NCBI RefSeq assembly: GCF_037975245.1
Contig: NC_092561.1
Location: 11,033,001 to 11,097,000 of the forward strand
Reading direction: 5' to 3'
Source of the DNA: Apostichopus japonicus
Taxonomy: Eukaryota; Echinodermata; Holothuroidea; Aspidochirotida; Stichopodidae
Length of the DNA stretch: 64,000 nucleotides
This document shows positions 23,812 through 35,300 of the stretch, one piece after another. Below the pieces are notes generated by a model. That model saw only the letters and a program-made list of their open reading frames with translations, was not told the origin of the DNA and ran no database searches. Position 1 is the first letter of the stretch; each line of letters opens with the position of its first letter. Both the position numbers and the translations under genes were made by a program.

Positions 23812-26800
23812 GTAAGTTAATTTTCATAAAGCAGTTCAACTAATTGTATCAAATAGTTTTTGGCGTATTTTCAATGGAAAATATTATTAGTATGGTGAGA
23901 TATTTTGCTATAAAAATTGTGGTGTTCCCATTCTTCTATGGGACGTTTCGCGTACATAGGAATAGAGACGTGGCGTGGCTTTGCGAACAATATGTAGTAC
24001 CATGACGATAACACAACTATCGTTACAACTTCTGATATATAAAATTGATGGCTTGTACAACTAACGAGTTGCATTAAGACTAAGGGACCTATTTACCCTT
24101 AGTTTAGGCAGACTTGGAACCGGCTGAGACCCTAACAAAGTTACATTATGTATGTACGGTCTATTTTCTGCAGCTTAGAGGATAGACAGTTTTATGTCTC
24201 GGCTTGAGCCCAATGGTGCTGATTCTAACTTCGTTGCTAAGTAAAGCATTGTTTGTTATACCCAGCTCCATCTAAGTTAGACACGTTACAGCAGTGTGTT
24301 ATTGTGGTCCAATGGAAAGATGTCTACAAATTTTCGAAGCCCCCGAAATAGGCGAATACAAAACAACACTTAACCATTACTAACCTTGTTTGCTAACATA
24401 TGTAGCTATCGTAGCCTCATTACATGACAATTTGACTATGGTTGGATCCTACTAGCCTAGTAATACATCATGTGTTACCTAACTTTGTGTGTTATACATG
24501 TAGCAGTGTTGATAGAAAATGTTTGTCTTTTATGCAAACAGCATTAACAGAAATAGGTCTTCTCAAGTGAAGTTGATAAAGTTAAAAGATGAAAACATCA
24601 GTTTTGTATTCTGAGGCACTTTCAAGCATTACCCCCCCCCCCACACTCATCCCTCCCCACTTACTAAAATTAAACATATATTTATGTTTTTAACGCATGC
24701 TCAATATTTGGACCATTTTTGTGCATAGAGAACTTTCACTTGAGACCTCAACAAGTATCTAGGCATAATTCTCTTTCTCATTAAAATTTTATCTAAAAAA
24801 ACATACATGATATCAGCATAACAGTTATGAAACATGACTCAAGGTTTGGATGATGTAATGAGTTGTTGAATTTTTAAGAATGTCACTAAAAAAGTTGCAA
24901 CTAGCTATTCCATAGACATTCCAGATTATGTACTCAGAAATCAATGTTGTTTGATCAGTATGTTGTTGCTACTAGCTAAATTCCATAGACATTCCAGATC
25001 GTGTACTCAGAAATTAACATTTATTTGATCTTTATGTTGCTGCTACTAAGAAAAACTTTGCATTTAACAATGGCAAGGCTGTGGTGTACATGTGAGTGTT
25101 GTTTGTTTTCAATTGGTGCTCTTAATGTAGAAAGTCTTAATAAAAAAACCTGTTGGTGTCAGTACTGAAGAAGCTTTACAAAGTATTACTTAAAACACCT
25201 CAACAATCATTCAGCCTAACTATCATTTCAAGGTGATAAAATTGATCTCCAATCGAGTGTAAGTAATTAAACTATTGACATGTTGAAACATCTTCAATAA
25301 ATAAAAGTTGATGAAAGTCATCATGTTTGTCCTTAAGTGACCTTATATTGGTCCAGATATCTGCAGTGGTCAATTCTCCCATAAACAAGGCTCAGATGAC
25401 CAATTACTTGTCCACACTTCATTTTGTCTGACCACTATAGTCACAGTATATCCTTTGTGATGTATCATAACCACTCAACCATGAATGTCAGACACCACAC
25501 TGTAACAATTTCACCAACTGGATTGTAATTGAAGCAGCAAAGTGTAAACTTCACTTGGAAGACCCACTATGGTAATTTGAGATGATTTCCACACAGAGGA
25601 ATTCATTGTGTATTAAAGCCAGAAGTTCAGTTGAAAGATCAGGAAGTTGATAACAACTCCCTGGATAGACCAAGCATGTATACAACTACATTGGCATTAG
25701 TTGCAAGCTGCAGTATGTTGTTTATGCAACATAAATTCAAATTATTTGTAGATTATGTCATTCAGTTGTTAACACTATTGCTACAGTAAGAGTTTTACAT
25801 GCATCCATTCAATGTTCATAAAAGTGTAAAGAAAATTTTGAAATGATATTTATTCTGGATAAGAGACACATTTAGCATGTTTTACTGAATACAGTTTCAT
25901 CCCTTAGGAGGACGTGTTTTGAGCAGACAAACATGAGCAGAACTGATGGTTCCGACATTTGTAAGAGCAATGTCAATCGTAGACTTTTATTTGAATAAAA
26001 TTTTAAAAATTTAGTGAAGAATAGATAATGTCCAAACCACAGTAACCGTGGGTCTTGGGTCTTTGCTTTAAATAACAATTTATATCATCTGTAGACCACA
26101 AGATGTGTTATTCTAGATGTGCATTTTTCACACTGTAATGTTTGATATCGTGAAGTGATACACTGCATATTTAGCTGAGTGCAATACATTCACCACATTT
26201 GTTTATTTGGTACCATGTACAAAATGTTAAAACAATAATTCGGCATGGTTTGCTGCTTACCATAAATGTTGCATTTTGCATTGAAATTTTCAAAACCTCA
26301 TCAGAAACGATATTTAACTGAATAGAATTATGGAACACAAAATTATTTTTTAATTCAATTTATATTTAAAACTTACTAACTAGGAGCAGCAATATGGTTG
26401 TAACCAGGTAGATCCCTTAAGATTGAAAAGTGTTCTATTAAACATGTGGATGGTATTTTTCCTTGGTCAGAGTGGTGCAAGGTTATGTAATCCAACAATC
26501 TTTTCATGTATTAGCAAAGTTTTATTTAATCTTCTAGAAGTGGAAATTTTGGAGTTAATGTGCAGGTGGAGAAATGTAGTAGCTTATTATACTGGCAATT
26601 GTGCTGACCATCATATTTGTATTGGATGTCATTCGCTGTTTTGGCTCTCATGTTTTAAGAGTTTGTATGGTTATGGTTACCTTACCTGTAGGGCAAATTG
26701 GGTTTTCTGTGGAGATTGTCGTGGAAAGTGTTATTATATAGAAGTACCTTAAATGTCCATAAGATGCTTTAACATTGTGTGCTTGTGCTTAACTTTGGAG

Positions 26801-26814
26801 TCATTTCTTTACAG
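23812..26814 (+). other. Inferred 5' intron of CIMAP1A, no gene seen
   Basis: No coding exon was recognised. A 73-bp tandem duplication lies around 24900-25040 (CATAGACATTCCAGAT at 24911 and 24984), and a C-run at about 24632. The 109-codon open frame at 26423-26752 has no recognisable motif. Confidence 0.4.
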
Positions 26815-26828
26815 AAACCAACAACAAA

Positions 26829-28641
26829 ATGACTGATACTTACCAACCAACAAAAGCAAGGGGACCCATTGCTGCCATGTTTGCCAGCCCTGGCCCCAGA
26901 TATGCCCTACCAAGCAACACAGGCACCACACAGCATGATATCAGAAAGAAAAAGGCACCAGCTTACAGCTTTGGCGTGAGGCATCGCAAATTTACAGATG
27001 ATTGCAGCCCTGGCCCTAGATACTTAGTGGACCCAAGGATATCTAGATTTGGCAGCAATGGAGAGCCTCATTATTCTCTATACAGTCGCCCAATAGACCC
27101 CCAGCAATTCAGCACCCCAGGACCAGGAAATTACTCTCCAGAGAAGGCAGGCAAATCAGCAAAGTTCTCAGCTCCAGCATATTCCTTTGGTGGCAGGACA
27201 AGAGGTTCAAAGTTTGACAAATGTCCAGGTAAGTGGTGCTATTTGTGATATAAATTATGATACCATTAAAACTGTTTCTTGCCATGTGTAAGGAGGGACA
27301 CAGTTAACATGTTAACCCAGCCATCATACTTATTACTTAGGAACGTAAAGTTATGAAGGTGCTTGCTATTGTAAAATATATGAAGGCAAGGTGTCATTCG
27401 AATTACCGAAATCTGTGTTAGTGTAACAGCATACAGTATTTTGACATCCACAGATATTTGTCAGTAGAACTCTTTTTAAGTAATGAACAGCATCAAATAT
27501 CCAATCACTGGTGGTTCTATGGTGTCTTTGTAAAATTACTTTAGTTCTACTTCTTTGTATCTGAAAAAATGTTTAGTCTATCTCCACAGTGGTGGGAGGT
27601 TTTGTTACAAAGATATAAAGAAATAAAGATAAAAGCCTATGTACAATAGAAAGTTACAAATACCTTAAGTTAATGTGTCATGCATTTTGCTGAGAGAATA
27701 TTTAACAATCGCCTTTGCTCTCCTAAGGAAAAAGGGACATAAATGTTCACTTACAATCGCAAAGTGTAATAAGTCTCACTGCTTTGTCTTGCCCACAGCA
27801 CCTAACAACTATTCATTGCCGCAAATTCTTGGTGGGCGTTCCATCGCTATGTCTTCAGCACCAGTATATTCTATGACTGGAAGGAGTAAGATTGGAGGTT
27901 TTGATGCTGATCTGCAGAAGACACCAGGCCCATGTACATACAATGTAACCAATCCTAGTATTTACAAAATGAAAAGTGCACAGTACTCCATGACAGGAAG
28001 GAATGTTATGCCTAGTGATGCCACACGTAAACCAGGACCTGGTCAGCACAGTCCAGAAAAGGTAATTATTTTATAATTTGTTTGTTTGAGTGTTCACCTA
28101 CACCCTAAGGTGTCTTAGTGAGTGTGACTTGCCTGAATGCTTTGAAAAAACCCAGTCATTTTAGTTAATGTTGATGAATTGCATATTTATAATAGGAGGA
28201 TCATACTCATGTATGCATTTCACATAAATTTATGATAACTGTTGTCCACTGACTCTCCAGCTCATTTACTTTGAGAAAAGTGTTGTTCTCTTGGTCTCCT
28301 ATCTTAATCGTCTATAAACTTTGTATGAAACCAGGGCTCCATAAGAACTAGTTTCTTGAGAATTAATATTATTTCTATGTGATGATAATGATGTTTTTGT
28401 GTGTAAGTTCCACATGTTTTGTACTCCCACACTCCAACTTAGTAGTGCTTTTTTTTCTTTTATCAAGGAATCAAGAATAATTCAATTCATGACAAAAGGT
28501 GATGAATATGCACATACTCAAATTTAAAACTGAATTATTTTTTTCCAGGTTAACATTAACAAGCAGAAGTATCCATCCTTTTCCTTTGGAATCAAGCATT
28601 CAGAATATACAACGCCAAATATCTTTGAACCAACAGACTAA
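26829..28641 (+). CDS. CIMAP1A: CIMAP1A / outer dense fiber protein 3-like sperm-tail protein, 3 coding exons, 251 aa
   Basis: Members of this SHIPPO-repeat family are microtubule-associated proteins of the sperm flagellum (formerly ODF3). Coding exons are 26829-27228, 27799-28061 and 28549-28641, with matching phases and GT-AG introns. The product has repeated Pro-Gly-Pro motifs: SPGPRY near 20 and 60, TPGPGNYSPEK near 100, TPGP near 180 and KPGPGQHSPEK near 210. It also has the paired APAYSFG / YSMTGR blocks and the family C-terminal FGIKHSEYTTP. Human CIMAP1A is 254 aa and follows the same order of blocks, so the model looks complete. The start lies just after a splice acceptor, implying a non-coding upstream exon. 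The stop is 13 bp before a GTGAGT donor, so the 3' UTR is also spliced. Confidence 0.93.
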
Positions 28642-29340
28642 TGCATTTTAAATGGTGAGTACAATAATGTATACTGTAGTTTCAGAAGCTGGGTATGTTA
28701 GCACAAAAAGATATTGCCTCCTTGTATCAATATTACTGAAATACTGTGTTGCTCCCTCTGTGCCCCAGCAACAAGTTATTTCATCTAATGTAGGTATAAT
28801 ATGCATGAAATAGTGGGGGAAATTATATTCACAACTGGTAGCTGTGTTATCAGCTGAAAGAAATGTTCATGTTTGATATTACATAAACGTTCTGCCCATG
28901 GTGGTTTTGCTTAACAACAAGTATTTGTAAATTAACTGAGTTTTAAAATAACATAAGCTCACACATGTTATTGGTACGGCAAAATTAAAACCTCCAACCA
29001 TTGCGTTTACTATCATTGCACAAATTAATTTTTTTTCCCAAAAAATCTAATATTTTCATTCTGTTTTTTTCATATTTGCAGGTTTCGTTGAAGAATATTG
29101 TCAAATATTCATAAAGCAGAAGAAGGAAACAAAGCCAGAAATTGGAGAAAAGAATCAGATATATTAAGAATTTGAGAAAGAAGGAACACTTTTAAGAACA
29201 ATTTTTGAAAACTGAATAGAAATCATCACTGAATACAATTTGAAATCATGTTAATGTAATGGACAATACATTTGAAAGACACAAGCTGTGTTTGTGAGTT
29301 GTAAATATTTGTACATAAATTATAAGAGAAGACTAATATT
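28642..29340 (+). other. Spliced 3' UTR of CIMAP1A
   Basis: The donor ATG|GTGAGT after 28654 and the acceptor TTTGCAG ending at 29082 define a 3' UTR intron. The final exon starts at 29083; its end is uncertain because no AATAAA occurs before 30444. An intron this close to the stop would not be expected to trigger decay. Confidence 0.5.
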
Positions 29341-31937
29341 GTTTAGTTACCTCATTTTTTGAAACATGGTGCTGCAAAGAGTGCTAGCAGTGTATCATTG
29401 AGATAACTGAATCACTGATAATTGACTTTATTACCATATCATGCTCAAACTTGGTTCTTATAATCTTTATAAAGTCAATGACAACACTTCCAGGATCTTC
29501 CTTTCAATATATATAATGGAGGGTTGATCACTATGTAGCAATAATTAGAATGGCATAACATATAGAACATAATTGCATTACATATGTGGTAACATAGTAG
29601 GCAGGAATGAGAGGCTAAACTGTGTTTCATGTAAGCCCATGAGAGCTATACTATGTGACAGGGTACATGCCTTGTACACTGTGTAACATGCCTTGTACAC
29701 TTGGTAACCAATGTGTCACATGATATACTTTGCAAGCTCTTGATGCTGATCCAGACTTTGTAGTGTGCCATGGCGTTATATTACAATTGCTCCGAGTGCT
29801 TATATGACTTTCAATGGTCTAACTTGTGGGAGTGCTTCATTTGTAACATTTTATTATTTGGCAGAGACTGGTGCAAAGTTGATTGTTTTTTTTATATTAG
29901 TTTGAGATGATGATGTTATGTTGTGTCACTTTTCATGACATTAGCCTTGCCTTCATACCATAACTGGTAAACAATCAGAGAGGTTGCACACCAATAGCTC
30001 TACCAGCCACATAATCCAACCTACTTTGTGCAAAATGTACAACATTGTTATTTTCTGCATCTGAGGTAAATTTATAATTATATTTAAATCCCTTGGATAT
30101 GCTAAGTAAGTTAAGAATAGCATTTTTACCTTGTGCATGCAACATTTTCCTCAACTTTTATATAATATAACCATTGACGTTTTGAGTGGACGTGCTATAG
30201 AAGTGTGTACAGTTTGTAAAAAGTTGAACAAGAAGTAAATGACCAAATGTAATGTCTTATCGTATCATTCCTATATTCTTTTTTTGACAAGGATTAACTG
30301 GCTGAAATGAAAGTCTGGCTAGAGGAGTGGCAACAACTGAGATCTTATATCATCATGAGATGTTGATAGTTATTTACATATTACTAACATGTTCAAGAGC
30401 AATGTAAACTTAACCATTTCAACAGAATCTACCATTTAATTTCTAATAAATATAATAGAATAGTTCTAGATTCATAAATAATATTAAATAGTTCTATCCA
30501 TCACATAACTCTCTAACATAAGAAAAAAATGTAACTTGAGCAAATAACAATAGTTAATAAATTACTTTATTTCTTTGCATTTTATTACAGTAACTTTTCT
30601 ATTACACATACTCCTACATCTGTATCAGATTCATAAATAATTCACGAATAATAAAAGATTCATAAATAATATTAAATAGTTCTGTCCATCACATAACTCT
30701 CTAACATAAAACAAAATGTAACTTGAGCAAATAACAATCGTTAATAAATTACTTTATTTCCATGCATTTTATTACAGTAACTTTTCTATTACACATACTT
30801 CAACATCTGTATCATTTTGGTAAAGTAATTTAAAAAAAATTAAAACAAGGCAACATTTCATATGTGATGAAGCAAAAGACAAAGAATATTTTGAACAAGA
30901 AAAAGTCTTGAAAGTTTTAATGCAGCACTGATATCTTAAAGTTGCTGATTGTGTTTTCTATAGAACATCTCTTCCAACATTTCATAAACTTCAATTACTG
31001 ATGTTCACAATTTTGGGAAAGTGCTCCCATGACAGCCAACTATTGGGACCTTCCCTATTCTTTATGACACTTTCATGGCTAATTTACATTCTTCAGCCGT
31101 GTTTAAATGTAACAGAACAAGTTGTTTTGTTGGTACTGTTATTAACTTGTAGGATAATTATCACCTGATTGGGCCTTGTCTTCATATGGAACACTGTTAA
31201 GTGCAAATCTAGCACATTGGAAGCAGAACATGTTACTTGGGTAATGTCCAGCTGCTTTCATCTAAGACCACAAATCAGAAAGATGAGACCTTTCATCTCC
31301 AAACAACAGAGGAATGAAATTAATAAATCTGCACATTTTGGGAATTTCAAGTAGAGATTTGTTTACTTTTCAATCTCTAGATTAACCGATATCCAATTTC
31401 AATTATCAAAGGTTGACTCTAGGTATAAGTTTAGTGTTGATCTGTTATAATAAAATGACTACAGGTACAGCTACTTCAATTTTCAAGATATCTGGAATAC
31501 ACTTTACGACTGAATCAATCATCAGATCATCTCCTCATTCAGGAACTAATTGCTAATCGGATCCTTAGTTTTAAAAAATCGTAAACTATGTCAAAAAAGT
31601 ATATTTAATTCAGATAGTTACCTGGTAGGGAATCTCTTCCTTTGTAACAAATTTTGAAGATGGCATTTGTGGCCATCAATTGCTATTCATATAGTTGTTT
31701 GCATTGCTTATGATATGCTAATGGTATGTTTACTAGTGCCACTACCATAGGTGAGTCTGTAACATTTGATTGCTAGTCAAGACAATAGTATAGAAATACA
31801 ACCAAAATGGATAGCAATGGTTTGGAATGGTCTTCAACATCAAAATTAAAAAGATGTACAGTGGAAAATAACATTAAACAGATGAAAGAAGAACATATTC
31901 TTAACATCCTGGTGAAATTTGCATAGAATTCCCAAGT
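29341..31937. other. Intergenic region between CIMAP1A and SYCP1, with 188-bp tandem duplication
   Basis: A unit starting GATTCATAAATAATATT lies at 30469-30656 and repeats at 30657-30820 with about 95% identity by eye. No coding exon seen; the two genes converge here. Confidence 0.6.
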
Positions 31938-32310
31938 ACTGTATTTGAGATGACAACATTTGAAGTTAACACATTTAGCAGCAAAAGCGATTTGGAAGCA
32001 GATAAGGTGTGAATCATTGCAAGCACTGACATATTTGTTTTGTGTTTTTAAATTGAAGATCCAATTTTCTTCTTCAAAGCTGGAATGCATTAACATATGG
32101 ATACACCAATCATTGGGGTAATGATACCCCACTGTCAAATTCAAGCTCAAAACAATGAAGTTAATGTAAAATTTGTAAAATGTTGCTCAGTGTGTAACTA
32201 TGACATCACACCTGATTACTCTTGAGTTCACTTATTGTACAATCTGTGTCGAATTATCAACATCTTGAGAATGCCATGTAGGAGTTGGATGCAAGTTTCA
32301 CCAATGTTTC
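31938..32310 (+). repeat. Diverged dispersed repeat (second copy)
   Basis: This shares ordered blocks with 8795-9215, including CTATGACATCACACCTG. It ends just downstream of the SYCP1 3' end. The minus-strand open frame here (31773-32150) has no protein-like features. Confidence 0.45.
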
Positions 32311-32360
32311 ATTTGGCTTTCTTTCTTTGAGGGGAGGGGGGGGGGGGATTGGATTATATC

Positions 32361-32366
32361 TTTATT
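32361..32366 (-). terminator. SYCP1 poly(A) signal
   Basis: On the minus strand AATAAA begins two bases after the TAG stop. If used, the 3' UTR would be only some 20-30 nt. Confidence 0.5.
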
Positions 32367-32368
32367 AA

Positions 32369-35300
32369 CTACTCAATAAATCCAAATACTGCATCATTTT
32401 CAAACCAAGAGACATCTTTTTTCTTGGATGTTTTAGTAGTGATCCTCTTTTTCTTCTTCCTGTAAGGGGAGTCACCCCAACTTTTGACACAAAAGGTTTT
32501 CTTGGGAGTCTTCCTGGTATTTGCTTTCTCAGACTGGCCCTAAAATAAGAGAAACAAATGCACCAATGAAGACTTGATTTGGCAAGCACAGACCACTGGA
32601 TTTAGGTAGTGTTTGAAATATGTTTATGTATCAAGGGGGCATTCTTAGGGGGGGGGGGTAATTTAAGAGAGTAGGATACAATTTCCAATGAAATGATGGA
32701 TGAGGACACAACACTGATGTTGCACATACCCTCATGAAAATGTCTATTTGTGAGAATATGAGCATGAAAATATTAAACTGATATTTTGGCAGGTTATAAA
32801 CAAATTAAAGAAATGGTTGAATATTTAAACTGTGAAAATAATTGTGTCTTTTGAATGAAAATAACACAAACATGACATTAATCAATATCCCAGCTTCCCA
32901 AATTTTCACAACTTATGAAATATATAAAAAATCATACTATTAACATGAGCATGTAATGTAGGTGAATTCATTTCTTAATCTCAGATTAACCACTGCACCT
33001 ACCTCATGTTGTGGTGCTGTTGAATATGTCTTCTCTGGTGGTACCAGTTGTAAATTTTTCTCCTTTAAAGAAGATTTACCATATTTGAAAGGAGAAGGGC
33101 GAACATGAATAGGAGTAACCGTCTGACTTGGAACTTGTTTCTTCTTTGGTTTGTCTTGAAGTGGCGGAAAAGGAACATCATCCAACTAATAGAAAATAAA
33201 CAATTGGTGCTCAAAAGACAATACTTCAAAACAGCATTCATGGTAACACTAGGCATATCAATGCAGAACATATTCATAAAACCAATTATAAAACACTTGC
33301 AAAATTTAAATATCTAGCCTTAAAACTTGTGAAGGTGTAGAGTTTTTGTTCATTTAAATTGTGATAAAGTTCTTATGGTAGGGTCTTACAGGTTCAAAAG
33401 TACCAATGGGTGTCATGGAACAAACAATCTTCCGATAGTCCAAAGGTTGCAATATCTCTTTGCTTTAGATGCCTTTGCTCATACTTGTATCAGAAAAGTG
33501 ACACCTTGTTTATAAGAAAGGCTGGGCACCTAACATGTATTTTTGATGCTCAGGAATCAATTTAATATCAAGATTACTATTTGTAAGCAACAAATAGGAA
33601 CCTACTTCATCCATGCTCTTTGGAAGTTAAATTTGGGCAATTGTGTAATTTAGGTAATATGTGCCATTGGTGCTCTAGCCAACAAGTGGCACATTTATCC
33701 TGCCCCATTTCAAAGTTATGCCAGGCCATTGTCTTGTGACGTTCCACAGATTGGATTGGTATAGAAGACAGTGAATACTTTTACAGTCAAATAAACACTA
33801 TTTAAATTGCTGTTCAATAGACAAGTATTACTAAAGACAATTAGCAAACGGAGGATTTTGCAAATATTGCCACAACTACAAACAATTGAAGAATTACGTA
33901 TGCGAGCTGAACTACATAAAGTTCTGGAGCAAGAAAGGGTTAATATTTAGTGCATGGATGTTTACTCTGGTATAAATTTGTTTAATTCCCACCTCAATCT
34001 CCATGAGTTGAGATGTGGATGAATCAGAGTCAGTGCCATCTTCTTCATCAGTTGGTTTATCTGGGGCAAACATTACTCGGCTTCTCTTCTTAGCACTAGC
34101 AGTGTCTCCACTCTTAAGGATACCATGTGTTGGTGTCTTCATCCTGGGAGTCACAGGCCTCACTATTATCCAAAAGATGACAAATCAAGGATACCTTTAC
34201 TCAATGGCTGTAATTATATTGGTACAATAGAATTAAATCAATTAGGTAAGTGTCTAATTTAATCAATAAAGTCTGTATGGTTAAGTCAATAAAATAATCA
34301 AATATCACTTATATTATAAAATAAAACTCTCCTTATGGCTACTTAATTAATGACGTGCTATTATGGAAAATTGACTTTTCTCTCTTTCTTTATACAAAGT
34401 ATTGACTATATAAGCATGTGATAATCCAATTAGTGGCTGGTTTGGTCTGTTTAATATTTCAACAGACTGAAGAAAACATAAGATTTAGCCACTATTTCCA
34501 AAATGCTACAAAATCATGTTTCATTCAACGACAACAAGACGTCACTTTAAAATGATTGAAAACAATATTTTGCACAAGTAATCTGGAAATGAGGAGGGAA
34601 TCTATTCCTTACTTAAGCTTAATACATGCTACAATTGTAAATACAGTATTAAAATATGTTTTCAAAGCTTACCAGACAAAGGTGTTTTAGGTGTGCCAAG
34701 ATTAGCATTCTTTGGTTCTTTTGGAGTTTTAATTGTTTCCACAGGTGACTTGGAAACATTTGGAGCAGGGATCTCACTTTTCTTTAGAGCATCTAATTCT
34801 TTCTTCTGGGTGGCTAATAAATTTTCCTGTTTAATAAATGAAAACCATTCAAACAGTAAAGTATGTAGATCCTTTATAAGTGTCAGAGTAATCAACTGGA
34901 AAGAAGGAAACGAATATCAGCAAAGTGCTTATCAACCCAAAAAGGTTGACATGCGTAAGTTGATTTCTACATGCATATAAAGTAATCAGCCAGACCAGTG
35001 GCAGATCAACACCAATGAGACCCTAGGACATCATATGCTTCACCCCTCCCCCACCCAACCATTTTACGTTTTGCAAATCGTACAACATACTAGTTGGTAT
35101 ATGTTACCTGGAGTTGTCCAAATACAGTACATCCCTGACCTTGTTGGCTCATATACAATCACCTCTTCTGCCTGATGTTTTATTCCTAACAGGATTTTAG
35201 ATAACTTGTGTTTAAAGGGGGAAATCTGCAATACTAAATAACTCACACTATTGTTGAATAAGCAGGAGAAAATCTAATGGAGGGCAGGTCATGTGAATTG

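Noticed and set aside
26423-26752. 109-codon Cys-rich plus-strand open frame before CIMAP1A
   Set aside because: Not continuous with the CIMAP1A exon, no recognisable motif, and the Cys and Trp content looks like chance translation.
31773-32150. 125-codon minus-strand open frame
   Set aside because: It falls across a dispersed repeat that also occurs in a wee1 intron, without frame conservation.
34981-35060. CAGTGGCAGATCAACACC near 34995 as another hAT-like left end
   Set aside because: No matching right end or 8-bp direct repeat was found nearby.
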